Assembly (NCBI GenBank): GCA_003971905.1
Contig: RSEE01000120.1
Coordinates: 124,001-188,000, forward strand
DNA from: Moniliella sp. 'wahieum'
Lineage: Eukaryota; Basidiomycota; Moniliellomycetes; Moniliellales; Moniliellaceae
DNA: 64,000 nucleotides
Reading direction: 5' to 3'
Within the stretch, counting starts at the first letter, position 1, and the number at the start of each line of letters is the position of its first letter. The notes under the pieces were generated by a model. The model was given only the letters and a program-made list of their open reading frames with translations. It was not told where the DNA came from and made no database searches. Shown in pieces: positions 1 to 11,461 of the stretch. The position numbers and the translations under genes were made by a program.

Positions 1-181
1 TGCGAGGTAGCAAAGACTCGACGCCTCGGCTCCTCTCCCTCGGTTCAATGTCATCGCTCGTATCCCCGACGCTCGTCTGCTCGCCATGTATACATGGGTG
101 TGGGGCACTCGCAGAGACACACGAGGTGCTTGGGTATCGGGAACGAGGCGATTTAGCACTCAGTGTCCTCGGTCCCGGTCA

Positions 182-319
182 TCAAAGCTTCTTCACGTCA
201 TCCTCCTCCCAGTACATCTCGTCGACGAGGTAAAGGGCAGTGCCGTGGTTGCTAACGGCATGCTTCAGCAGCTTGTGGACAATGCTTTCGGCTAAGCATG
301 TTTCCAACCGGCATACCAT
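182..319 (-). CDS. possible C-terminal coding fragment, unknown protein
   Basis: Read on the minus strand, this stretch gives an open frame of about 45 codons ending in TGA at 184-182. Its last residues (LYLVDEMYWEEDDVKKL) have the charged, non-repetitive look of a protein C-terminus. A minus-strand ATG at 319 could be the start, or this may be the last exon of a gene whose earlier exons I cannot trace. I do not recognise the family. It would converge with nothing and lie about 220 bp upstream of the aspartic protease. Confidence 0.3.
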   Translation of the reverse strand: MVCRLETCLAESIVHKLLKHAVSNHGTALYLVDEMYWEEDDVKKL

Positions 320-536
320 GCGGCGGCCGCATCTGCTCTCCCAACACCTATACACCTAGTGGGCAGACAACGCCGGCAGTACCGACAGCGGCGTGCACGC
401 CCCCTCCTTCACCTATTATTAGGACGAATGATTGCTACTTAAACCCCCCATCTGGTCGGACCCTCATTTTCCCCTCACCACCCCACTTCCCCCCCTCTGC
501 TCTCTCTCCTACCCGCCCACGCTGTGCATTCATATC

Positions 537-1902
537 ATGCAGCTCACTGCCAACTTCTCGCCCTTTCGGCTGTTCTTGGCGCGCTGGCCGTGTTCGCTCA
601 GCCCACCTCCCCCATGGGGCAGGAAGTCGCGATGAAGCGCGGCCCTCGTGGCAACCTTCTTGACTCGAACGGTCATGTGTCGTACGAGAAGATCGCCAAG
701 GAGGTCGACCATCTGCGGTCCAAGTATGTCCGCAACATGAAGAACTACGAGGCCAACACCGGCTCCAAGCATGCTATGGACGCTCTCCATCTGCTCTCCC
801 CTGCCCAGCGTCGCGGCACCGGCACCGTGTCTCTCACTGACACGCAGAACCAGGAGCTGTGGGTCGGTAACATTGGCTTCGGCACGCCCGTGCAGCAGAT
901 TCCCATTGGTATGTTCTTTTCCTGTTCTTTCTTTTTTCTGGGTGTTTACTAACTTTGCAATTGAGCGCTACAGACTTTGACACGGGTTCGTCTGACACGC
1001 TCGTCAACCCGTCCGCTACACACCGTCCAAGTCGAGCACCTCGAAGGACACTCATACCACCTTCCAGGACTCGTACGGCGACGGCACCACGGCCTCGGGC
1101 GAGGTCTACTCTGACAAGCTTAGCATCGGTGGTCTGACCGCGAACACGGCGTACATTGGCCTCTCGCAACAGCAGTTCATCAAGAACGAGGGTACGAGCC
1201 AAGGCATCAGCGGTATGGCCTTCCCCTCCCTGGCCTCCTTCCAACAACATGAACCCTACTTCTTCTCTCTCATCAAGGCCAACGCTGTGGATGCCAAGGC
1301 GTTCCAGATGAAGCTTCGCAAGCAGGGTTCCACCCTCACTCTGGGATCGGCCAGCCAGGGCGCTAGCTACACTCCTGTCACCGATGCCGCTTACTGGTCT
1401 GTCTCGGGGTCGATCAGCCACGGCGGTTCGTCGCATAACTCTACCTCGCCTTCTACTTCCCGCAAGACCCGTCGCCAGTTTGGTTCAGGCTCGGGCTCGT
1501 ATGGCAGTGGTTCGGGCTCGACTGGTGCTGGATCCGGCTCCGCAGGCTCTGGCAAAGGCAGCCAGGTTAACGGCATCATTGACTCTGGCACGACTCTGAT
1601 TGTTGCGCCTACGAGCGATGCCCAGGCGCTGTTCTCCGCCATGGGCTCAAGACGTCGAACCAGCAGGGCCAATGACTGCGACCTACCCCTGCTCGCAGCA
1701 GCCTGATGTGAGCTTCACCTTTGGCGGTAAGACCATCCCTCTGGGCGACACCACTTCGTTTGGCACCGCTTCCGACGGCTCGTGCGTGTTCGCCGTGGTG
1801 GGTGCAGATGTTGGCAGCGCTGGCTGGATTGTGGGTGACCCGCTCTTCCAACAGACCACAGTCACCTTTGATGTTGGTGGCAAGCGCGTTGGCTTCAACT
1901 AA
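537..1902 (+). CDS. secreted pepsin-type aspartic protease (family A1), frameshifted in this sequence
   Basis: An endopeptidase of family A1, probably secreted. The start at 537 gives MQLTAN, and after a one-base shift a hydrophobic signal (LALSAVLGALAVFAQP) follows. A propeptide rich in basic residues and then the mature domain come next. The first catalytic motif DTGSSD begins at 979, directly after an intron at 909-973 (GTATGT...CTACAG). The second motif DSGTT begins at 1581. The C-terminus (GDPLFQQTTVTFDV...GFN) is typical of the family and stops at 1902. Reading the whole protein needs frame changes near 555, near 1015 and between about 1640 and 1675. An unusual Gly/Ser-rich insert (about 1485-1565), preceded by a basic KTRR site, sits just before the second active Asp. 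The family assignment is firm; the exact start is less so. Confidence 0.82.
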
Positions 1903-2898
1903 GCACAACCCTCTCCCTTCCAAAAGAGGGGGGTGATCAATGATCGACTCCTACAGGCTGAACCCCTCCCCCTCTTTTATCTCTTGTTCTCTTTCCTTCC
2001 ACCTTGCTTATCAGGCTCCTACTACGACAACCTATTCATGTGGTTGTTTTTACTGCGGGCTCAAATATATTCTTTTGCCCTCCCTCACATATACTAATCA
2101 TGCACACTCTAGCTTGAGACCAGCTTGACCGCAGCTCTTCTTTTTCATGACTCCTCCGCGCGCAACTATTGCCAGCACAAAAGGAAACGTACTATACACC
2201 GGTAATATATATCCAAATCACAGCTCTTTCAGAGCATATTGGAGAACCATTTTGAGAAGCCTGGCCCGTCATCATGACGAGAGTTATCAGCACAAAATTT
2301 GGAGGCGAAAGGATGTGGAAGGGGACCCATTTCCCTACTCAAGTTCGGCACACGCTACTTGGGTGTCGACCCAAATGAGTATGATGAGATACAAGAGCGA
2401 AGAGTTTTTTTCAAGGCGCGTCGCACATCACATAGTAGTACTAGCGGGGGGAGAAAATATATACGAACAAAGAGTTTGTTATTCCAGTCAGACAGAGGGA
2501 GGCTCACTCAGGTAATTCAGGCTGCGGATGTGGATGCATGGCCCTGAATCAGATGGTTGCTCGATGACTACTACAAAGACCCGGCAAGCGAGTTGTTTGG
2601 GGCGAAGGAACTCGAAATGGCAATGCCACTGGGTCGATTCACGAGTGCGCTTATAGTGTGACATGGATCTGACATTGCAGGCGTGAGTGGACCGTAATAG
2701 GGTTGCGCACAGCTGCGCTGTAGGCTGGCTGTGGGGCAGGAGGCGGCAGAGGGGCAGTGTGTGGGGCGGAGTCTGTGCCCCTGCCGCACTAGCAGTCGGC
2801 GCTAAGCATTTGGCGCTGCCCCCCACGCCTCTCCATCCCCGCCCAGTGCCCACCGCCACCACCTCCAGCCTGCGACCATCGACGATCGACCATTGGCC
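1903..2898 (+). other. intergenic, no convincing gene
   Basis: About 1 kb between the aspartic protease stop and the bZIP start. It holds a T/C-rich 3' flank after 1902 and AT-richer sequence with TATATA-like stretches near 2200. Open frames at 2147-2547 are short, composed of unlikely residues and unlike any family I know. The last 200 bp are pyrimidine-rich and likely form the bZIP promoter. Confidence 0.5.
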
Positions 2899-4999
2899 AT
2901 GACCAGTCTTGCCCAGCGACACGCCACCCCCCTGCCGCCTCTCCCCGCTGCCGCGCTTCTCCCCGTTGCATCCTCCACCGTCCTGTCCTCCCTCTGCCTC
3001 TACCTCCGCTGAGGACCGCTTCCGCTTCCACCTCGCGCTCGAACTCCGCCGCCACGGCATCGAACCCACCCCGGCGCTTGTCGAGACAGCTCTGCGCACC
3101 CACGCCGCAAGCTTGGTACATAGCCCCCACTCGACCCCCCAGCAGTCCCCTCGACAAATCAGGTCCCAAAGCTACGCCTTTGTCCCAGCCCGACGAGAAG
3201 GCACCGCTGCCACTGTCTCAGCCGGCGTTGGCCAACCCCAGCCCCGATACCATCACCGCAGCCCGCTCCCACCCCTTCTTGAATGGTCACCATCCCCAAT
3301 AGTCCTTTTCTTCCTGACTTGGGCGAGAGTCAAACGGACTTCGAGGCGGCATGGACAATGGGCTGGGTCCAACATCTTCCATTCTTCATTTGATCCCCTT
3401 TCCAGCAGGTCCTCCTCGTTCCAACCCGAGCCTGAATCGAGTCTTAATGCGGATGAAGTGGCAGAACAGCCCAATCCTCCGCCATACAACATTTCATTCC
3501 GTTACCCCCAAGACAGAAGACACAACGATGGAGGATATGGCTTCCCGCCAGTTTTAGGTTCTACCAGGAACGTGACTCAAATGACTTTTGCCACAGGCCC
3601 GGAACCCATGTCGATCGACCCTCAACTGATTCAGATGAGCTTGGAGGAGCAAATCAATTTGGAATTACAGGTGCTTCAAGCGCTCCGGGAACAGACGATG
3701 CACGCAGAATGCAGCCAACTACACGGCACCTGCCCCAGGTAATTCGACTTCCTCCTCTCACTTCAACCCCCTCTGTGACCATGAATACCGAGACGAAAGT
3801 TGGTCCAGACAATCGTTCCACCCTCATTCCTTCTCGCCCTGGTCGAGACACGTCTGCTACCAATATGACTTCCCCTGGTATGAGAGGAATCCCGCCATCG
3901 ATGGCCGCTTTGTCGGCTATAGACCGACCGAGTGCGGAAGAATACAAGGCCATGTCATCCAAGGAAAAGCGGCAGCTACGCACAAGATTTCTGCTCGCAA
4001 CTTCCGTGAGCGAAGAAAGGAGTACATTACTCACCTTGAAGATATTCTTGCAGCGGGACGCGGCAATTCAGCAGTTCCAGTCAATCAATGCTTCGTTGGT
4101 AGACGAAACCAGACACTGAAGGCGTTGCTAGTTCGGCACAATGTCGATCCTTCCTCTTTGTTGCCTGATACTCTTCGTACCTTATCATTGTCCCATTCTG
4201 GCCCGCTATCTACGGTGCCTTCCGTCACCAACACGGACTGCGTGCCCGTCACGCCCTCTCAACACCTTGACCCGGCGACGCCTGCTAACAGGCAGTATGA
4301 TGTGGTCAAGATTCTGGAGTTACTGCGCCGTACGCAGGAAGCGTCCAGTAACACAGCTAGCGTGTTGGAACCGCGCCGCTTGTCACGTCAATTATCGGCA
4401 ATGCAGACGGCGACCTTGTCTCAAGCTACAACAACCACTCCCCCCCTTCCCACCCTCAACATCCCCACCTTGAGTTCCACTCCCTTCAATGCGTCTCCGC
4501 TTGCTGGAGGAGCTCCTTGCCTCGCTGGTCCGACCCCATGGCCAGCCTCAGGAAGGATATGACCTATCCTTCTTCTCCACGTGCCCTCACCCGTGGAACC
4601 CAACCTTTTTTTACCTCTTCCCAGGGCTCTTTCACCACCCCCAGCATGCAGGTACATTCCATGTTTGCCCCACCGTTACCGTCCGGGCCATTCGTCTTGA
4701 CCAGGAAGCACAAACCCGACATCCTTGCCTCCTTGATCAGACCTTTGATCATCAAGTCACTCTTGCTCGGCGACAGGCGGGGAAAATGTCCGAGGCCCAT
4801 GCCCGGTCTGTTGCCTGCCACGCGGCAGCAGAGTGCATTGCAGATGCGATGGCCTGCCAAGAAGAGGGGAGGAAGAGGGTTTGCCGTCGTATGCCCAGGC
4901 TCTGCGTTCACCCTTGTACAAGTAACCCCATCGCATGTTCTCACCCCCCACACCTCTCTCTCAGCTGTTCACCTTGTGGGAGTAAGGCCTATATACTGA
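2899..4999 (+). CDS. bZIP transcription factor, frameshifted in this sequence
   Basis: A DNA-binding basic leucine zipper protein, expected in the nucleus. The clearest part begins at 3984, where the frame gives KISARNFRERRKEY and then ITHLEDIL. This is the basic region plus start of the zipper of a fungal subfamily whose basic region reads KISARNFR. The zipper continues as DAAIQQFQSINASLVDE, and after another one-base shift near 4108 as QTLKALLVRHNVDP. The N-terminus from ATG 2899 (MTSLAQRHATPLPP) contains a short helical segment (EDRFRFHLALELRRHG) that recurs in fungal bZIP proteins, followed by a Pro/Ser-rich region. The C-terminal half is Ser/Thr/Pro-rich, as in activation domains, and its end is uncertain (4999 or 5067 depending on frame). 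At least five frame switches are needed. It converges with the fatty acid synthase gene. Target genes are unknown. Confidence 0.75.
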
Positions 5000-5434
5000 T
5001 TTTTATGTGTCTTGTACTTTTGTATCCCGTCTCGTCTTTTCGCGCTCTACTTTTGAGCTTTCCTTGAGCACCATAATTTTGGCTCCGTCTATAGTAGTCT
5101 TGCCTAATGGTTGTTTCTTGTCACTAAAACAACCTTGGCTCTAACCGAATACATGTCAGTAGACTCTAGTACCTCAAGGAAATATGGCGGCTGCTACCTG
5201 AATGCCAACCAGTGACTTCACTGCAAGTCGCATGTCTGCTCTGGTTCTATGTGGGTACCGAGACCTCTAGCTGCGCAACGCCCGACCAGGACAAGTCCAT
5301 TTGTGAGATTATAGTTCAAGGAACCCGACAAAGTGGTGGATTTCAATGAGACCAGCGTACATCGCAGAACAGGGCGCAGGGGGAGGAACAGGCAGCAGAC
5401 ACCTAGGGAAACGGTAACAGGTAACAAAAGGGAA

Positions 5435-8400
5435 TTAGACGGTGACCTTATGGGCGATCGCCATGGCCTGGTCGTCCGAGTGGGAGATGGAAACGATAAA
5501 CTTGACCTTGTCACCAGCGGCCTTGAGTGCTTCGCCATACAGTTTGACCTGGGGGGCAGGCCTTGGGTCGAAACGATCTCAATTTCGGCCATGGCTGCCG
5601 CCGCGCCCTTGGACGCCGTTCCAATCGCCTTGAACACGGCTTCCTTGGCGCAAAAGTGGCCCGTGAACGAAGCGCGAGCATCAGGCTGAGCGCGGCAGTA
5701 AGCCAACTCGGCGGGGGTAAAGTTGCGCCGGAGGAAAGCATCATTGTCAACGGGGAACGTGCTCGTCTTCTCCACGTCAATCCCGACGCCTTGCACACCT
5801 CCAATCATACCGGCCAGCTGGGCCTCTTGCGCCTGAGCCTCCGGTGCCTTGGGCACCTCGGCTTCCACCGCCACAGGCTGGGCAGGCTTCTCGTTTCGGG
5901 CGCCGGAGCCAAGGGGCGCTGGAAAACAAAGGTGCCATCGGCCTGTTCGGTGGCCCGGGCGTTGGGGTTGAGCAGCACTTCATCTTCCAGGTCTGCAGGG
6001 TAAGGAGGGTGGTCCTCAACCCGACCAGGTCGTTCTTGGTGAGCATGCCATGCATACGCACATACGTCTTGCCCAGCCGGCGACGACGCAGGCGATTGTA
6101 CTCGGCAAATTGCTCGTCCGACAGACGGCCTAGGAGATGAGCCGGGTGAAGGAAGAGCGCAATGCCGCCCACTTGGCCAAAGCCAAACGAAGTGACCAGA
6201 CCAGCGTGGAGGTCCTGCATCGTACGCTGAATCGAAGTGGAGTTGTAGAGCAAGTAGCGGTACTTTTGCAGTTCAGGGGAAATGTCATCCGCGTTGCGGT
6301 TGCCCGTCACTGTGGAGTACAAAAGCGACTGCATCACCCCGTTTGATGCCCACGCGGCCGCACCACCCTTGGCGTGACCAAGGATCCACTTCTGTGCCAT
6401 CACAGGTACCGCCAGACCGGGGGTACGGCCCATGCGCTCAAAGAGGGAGTTGTACACGTGCGACTCGTTCTTGTCGTTGGCCACGGTCGATGTGCCGTGC
6501 ATGGAAATGACACCCACATCGTCAGCAGTGAGCCCCCACGAGGCGAGCGCCTTCTGCAGGGGAACTGCGGACGCCATGACACCGTGGCCGGGCGCTGGAA
6601 CGGAGCGGCCTTGCTTGTCGGTGTGCGTCGAGGTGTAGGCCACAATACTCTGGATGGGACACCCCATCTTGAGCGCCTGGCGGGCGGTCATGAGGATCTG
6701 CACACCAGCACCCTGAGATTCCATGAACCCATTACGGCTCCGAGCCGTCGGGCGCGACATTTCCGATGGTTCACGACCAGCAGCCAGTTCCTCAACAGCG
6801 TTCGAGGTGGCACCCATGTTGGCAAACTCGTACGAACCTTCCTCGCAAAGGTCGTCCAAGCCACCAGCAATCATAACCTTGGCTTTGCCCGAGAGAATGG
6901 TCTCGGCTGCAATCTCAACCGACTGGAGACCAGTAGCACATGCACCGACAGGGATCTTGACGGGGCCCGAGGCGGAGAGGATCAGCAAGTTGCAACCAAC
7001 CGGCGATGGTGTTGATGAACGTCTCTTGAAGACATCTTTGTTCACCTCCGACTCTTGCCGGCGATCGACAAACATCTTGTGGAGAGAACTCATACCACCC
7101 ATACCGGAGCCGAGCGAGGTACCAACCTCAGACGGATGCACATACTTGTACAGCTCGTACGCGCTGGCGCCCAAGCCCGACATGACCAGCGCTTCCGACA
7201 AACAGACCAAGGCCCAGAGCGTGATGCGGTCCACATTGTTGGCAATGTCGTCGGGAATACCGTAGCGCTGAGCGTTCCATCCCGTGGGCAGCTGGCCCGC
7301 CACAAGGCGGTTGAAGGAGATGGCTTTGGGCACCATGATGCGAGCCCCACGCTTGAGCATCACAAACCACACGTCGTCCTCTTGCCATGCATCCGCCTTG
7401 TCGCCGTGCTCACGCTTGAATTTAGTCGCCTCCTCGGCCGAGACCTCAAGAGGCTCAAGGTCATGGGTAATCTCAACCTCTTGAATAAACTCCTTCTTGG
7501 TTGGGTCGTAGCCACTGAGCATCTCGGGTTCGATCATTCGGACACCCGTGTGAGCAAGAATGTCCTTTTCATAAAGTGTCTTGACATCCTTGTCCTCCAC
7601 CGGCTCGCCCGATTTGGCGTCGACCCATCCCACGTAGGGACCATTGGCGCCTGCCGCACCTGCGAGGGGACCATTGTGGTGCTTGATCAAGCCCATGATC
7701 CAAGCCATCTCAATCGCACCCTCCATGGTAAACTCGCCGTGCGCCTCCATTTCCCAGCGGGTACGAGAAGAGCCCCAGGGCCCACCTCGGCAAAGCCAGT
7801 GCAGACCACAATCTTGTCCAGCTCATCGTCCGTTACCGGCTGGCCTGCAAGGCGGGCGAGCTGGATGAGTTCCTTGCGCGGAGGGAGGGGGGGCGGAGCA
7901 AAGCGGAAGTTTGCACGAGGCTGAACATAAACCTTTGGTGCAGCTTCTCCGCCGCGGCGCCACGGATCACCACGAAGTCCGCCGAGGCATCCAAGTTGAC
8001 CATCCGCTTGCACATCCATCCTGCAGACCCTGGCGCAGAGAAGCCGACTTCTCAGCCAGGTTGGGCAGCCGATCAAATCCACCGCCCAAATCCGCAAACA
8101 GAGGCTCCACCTGTGAGATGGACGAGAGGACGGGGTGCAAAAGACCAAGAAGGTTGAATGCCATCTCAACGGGGCTGAACGTTCGCATTCCCAGGTTTTC
8201 CAACGCCTGGGCGATGATGTTGCTCTGCTCCATCAGGCCCGTGCCACGGACCCAGCCAATGCAGGCACCCGTGATTGAGAGGTAGTCAGACCAACCCTCG
8301 GAGGCCCAACGGTTGGCGAGCGTCTCGAGACCAATCTTGGATTCCGAGTAAAGACCGTCGGAGCCAAACAGACCGTGGTTAGGCGACAGCGGCAAGATGA

Positions 8401-9663
8401 CGCTGGTCGGGCGCGAATCAAACCCGTTGGCCGCCTTTTTGGCCTTGATCGCACCGAGGAGACGGATCACGTTGGTCATCATCAAACGATGGGCCAACTC
8501 CGACTTGTCGCCGATATTGTCAATGGGCATGCCCTGTTCCGAGATGGCGGCACCAGCGTAGACGAAGTCCAAGTCAAGGCCCATCGTGTCGTAAATGTAG
8601 TCAGCCAGGCTCTGCACGTCCTGCTTGGACGAGCCATTAAAGGGGAGAATCGTGAGCGAAGAACCACGGGAGCCGACTTCAGTGAAGATTTTTTTTGGTA
8701 AAATTCACACGTCTTGCGGCTGTACGACGAGGTGGTGATGACCACCTTGGCGCCCCCGGCCAAAAGACCCTTTACCATCTCCAATCCGATAGAGCCACGG
8801 CCAACACCGGTGAGCTACCAATCCAAAAAGAAACAATCACATGTCAGTTCACCTTTCGTCTGGCGGGGGAAGGAGGAAACGTACCAGGGCGTTCTTGTTC
8901 TCGAATGTGAGACCTTCGCGCGCCATCTCGTCCAACAAGGAGAAGTATACGCTGGTCAGCTTGGCCGAAGGCTGCCATTTGCCGGCAACTTTGCGTTGGA
9001 TGGTGAGGAAAGATTGGCGGCCTTCAGGCAAAGGCGCATCGACAAGGGCACCGGGAGCTGGACCGGCAGTTGCAACCGTGTCGGATGGACGGCGGGATCG
9101 ATGCGAGGTGGCAAAGCGCTTGGACTGGGGCGGGTGCCCCAGAGAACGGATGGTTTCATTGTACAGACTCTTGATGGTAGCCTTGCCCAGCTTGCTGACG
9201 GAAGGCTCGTTGCGGATCAGCGACCATAGCTTGGTAATGTTCTCGTGCGCCCGCTCCGTGTTGAGTTGGGCGGCGACGGTGCCGGCAGTGCGGGTGCCAG
9301 TCTCCATCTCCTTGACGTAGGCCTCGAGTTTGCGCACACCTTGGCGCTTGACTTCGCGGTAGATAATGTTCCCCTTGGCGTCAATCTCGGTGCAGGGGGC
9401 GGTGGGTGCGTAGACCTCCTTCCAGAGCGGGGCCTGGGCGGTGGCGACGGCCTCCTTGCAGTTGGCAACCAGCTCGGCGCCAAAGTAGTCCAGCAGCTCA
9501 TACGTCGGGCCTTGGCCAGGGCTGATGGTGCTGAGCTGGGCCTGCATGAACTGGACCAGGTCGGGGTCGGAGCGGTTGATGATGGAGATGCACTTTGCGG
9601 TGAGCTCGCGGGAGGGCGCTCGACGGACCGTCGTGCCATGACGCCAGCAGCGGAGGAGGACAT
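5435..9663 (-). CDS. FAS2: fatty acid synthase subunit alpha (KR-KS-PPT), without the ACP region
   Basis: Cytosolic fungal type I fatty acid synthase, alpha chain. From the N-terminus come a structural region ([17 protein letters not shown]... then [20 protein letters not shown]), then a ketoreductase with a GxGxGxxG loop ([11 protein letters not shown]) and YSESK catalytic residues near 8350. The ketosynthase follows as one intact 657-codon stretch with nucleophile Cys at 6938-6940 (GACATGLQS), MHGTST and LGHAKGG. A phosphopantetheinyl transferase domain ([21 protein letters not shown]) ends at TAA 5435. One intron at 8815-8884. ATG 9663 has a good context (GCCCGCCATGTCC). The usual alpha N-terminus, containing the acyl carrier protein and part of the malonyl-palmitoyl transferase, is not upstream, where only GC-rich non-coding sequence is seen. 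Frame changes occur near 5540, 5870, 7720, 8010, 8660 and 9615. Confidence 0.9.
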
Positions 9664-10583
9664 GGCGGGCGGGGGGGGGGGGGGGGGGGGGAAGGGTGGT
9701 GGTGGTGGTGGTGGCAGTGGTGGCACGCACGAGGGTTATCAGTGCGGACGAGGCGGTGCGAGGGGTTGGGGCGCGGGTGCGCTGGGGGCCCAACGCGGCG
9801 GCGGACGGAGCGGCGGGGCTGGCGAGATGGTTATGATTTTTGATTTACAAACGACGGTGTGGATTGGGATTGGGGGGCGCCAAACTGTTGGGAGCCAGTG
9901 TGGCCCGGCCGCTCCTCGCGCCTGAGACACACCCGCCGCCGCACGGCGCCTCTGCCCGGCGGCAGCTCCAGCCGCCTCTACGCAGCACCCACTAGTGCCC
10001 TGCCGCCATGTCCGCCGCATCGCACCCGCGGGAGCGCCAAGCCGCTCGGCTGGGTTGGTGTTGAGGCCCAGGGGCGTCTTCCCTTGAGCACCATCCCTCG
10101 CCTCGTCCTTCTCGCCTCGCCTCGCCACGCGCCGCGTTTTCGCTGGGGCACACCCGAGTTTCCCGGAGTGCCCTCCATCCATCCAGCAGCCGCCCCCAGC
10201 CATTACCTAATGCACCGGGGTTTAAAGTTGAAATGCCCCCCGCAGCCTCAGCACACCAGCTCCCCAGTCGACAAGAAACAAGCACCCGCAGGGCGCCAGT
10301 GAAAAGTCTCCAAGTCACATGACCAGTTGTCACATGTCACTGGTGCGGAGGCTCAGCGCAGCGCATCTGCCACATCCATGCGGCCTTCCTTTGCCCCTGC
10401 TCCCACCGGCGTTCGTTACGCATCACCTTACCCTTTCTTGTCCCTCGTTTACCCATCCTCCCCTTCCCCCGTTCCTCCGCGCCCCCGCCCCGCTTCGCCT
10501 CGTCCCTTCCCGCTCCTCCCATCCTCCTCCCCTCCCTCTCCATCCTCCTTGCTCTCAAGACAATACCCAAATCACCTCTGCCC
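9664..10583. promoter_or_regulatory. shared promoter region between FAS alpha and ELO elongase
   Basis: About 920 bp separates two divergently transcribed lipid genes. It contains a long G run (C run on the FAS strand) at about 9670-9690 immediately upstream of the FAS start, two CACATG hexamers at 10316-10321 and 10331-10336 in tandem GTCACATG contexts, and a pyrimidine-rich tract at about 10420-10570 before the ELO ATG. No coding signal for the missing acyl carrier protein was found. CACATG is an E-box-type motif; binding by a bHLH or other factor is inference. Confidence 0.5.
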
Positions 10584-11461
10584 ATGCCCTCGACACCCGT
10601 GTACGATGCCGTGGTTGCCGCCATCCCGGCCAGCGTGCGCGCCCAGGCGCCCCTCTCCCTGATCGAGTGGACGCCCAATGAGACGCCCATCTCCTCGGTT
10701 GCTTCAGTTGTGACCGCGGCTGTACTCTATCTCAGCACCATCTTTGGCCTCCAGGCGGTTATGCGGTCCCGCCCCGCCGCCGGCAAGGGCCGCGTCTTCA
10801 AGGCTCTCTTCCTCATTCACAACATCCTTCTCACCCTTGGCAGCGGCCTGCTACTTGCTCTCATCCTCGAGGACGTTTGGCCTATCTATCGCCGCGGTGG
10901 CTCTTCTACGCGGTGTGCTCCCCCAAGGCCTGGACACCTCATCTGGAGACGTATTATATCATCAAACTACTTTAAGTACTGGGAACTCGCAGACACCGTG
11001 TTCCTCGTGCTCAAAAAGAAGCAACTCCAGTTCCTCCATGTTTCACCACGCTGCCACGGCGGCGCTGTGCTGGAGCCAGCTGATGGGCAAGACGAGTGTG
11101 TCGTGGGTGGTGATTGCCCTCAACCTGACGGTGCACGTTATGATGTACCTACTATGCCCTCTCCACCCTCCGCATCCCTTGCCCGTGGAAGAAGGCGGTA
11201 ACTGTGTCGCAAATTTCCCAATTCTTTCTCGACCTCTTCTTCGTCTACGGTTGCACCTACACCTTTTACGCCAACAAGTACTTCAACTCCATCCTGCCCA
11301 ACCTTGGCTCCTGCAGCGGTGCCCCCGAAGCAGCGTGGGCGGGTTGCTCGATCCTGTCTTCCTACCTTGTTCTCTTCATCGCATTCTACCGCAAGACGTA
11401 CAAGAAAGCCGGCCCCAAGCCTGTGGCTGCCAAGGCCAACGGGGTGACCCTCACACAGTAA
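10584..11461 (+). CDS. ELO family very-long-chain fatty acid elongase (3-ketoacyl-CoA synthase)
   Basis: An endoplasmic reticulum membrane enzyme that condenses malonyl-CoA with a long acyl-CoA in fatty acid elongation. ATG 10584 gives [15 protein letters not shown], followed by membrane segments ([38 protein letters not shown]). The family block [17 protein letters not shown] lies near 10975-11030. It is followed by QFLH (His 11037) and, one frame over, FHHAA (11041-11055), together making the ELO HxxHH box. Later membrane parts include [13 protein letters not shown] and [10 protein letters not shown], and the tail is Lys-rich, as in ER proteins. The length, roughly 290 residues, fits the family. 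Frame changes are needed near 10910, 10965, 11040 and 11150. It is divergent from FAS alpha, so synthesis and elongation genes share one intergenic region. Confidence 0.85.

Noticed and set aside
537-1902. Calling the aspartic protease a pseudogene
   Set aside because: The frame breaks are of the same type and density as in essential genes here, so sequence error is more likely.
2299-2547. 82-codon frame upstream of the bZIP gene
   Set aside because: No recognisable family, no start context, AT-rich flanks; may be chance.
9217-9726. Minus-strand Pro-rich frame overlapping FAS alpha
   Set aside because: Shadow of the FAS alpha coding sequence plus the C run; the conserved FAS reading is in another frame.
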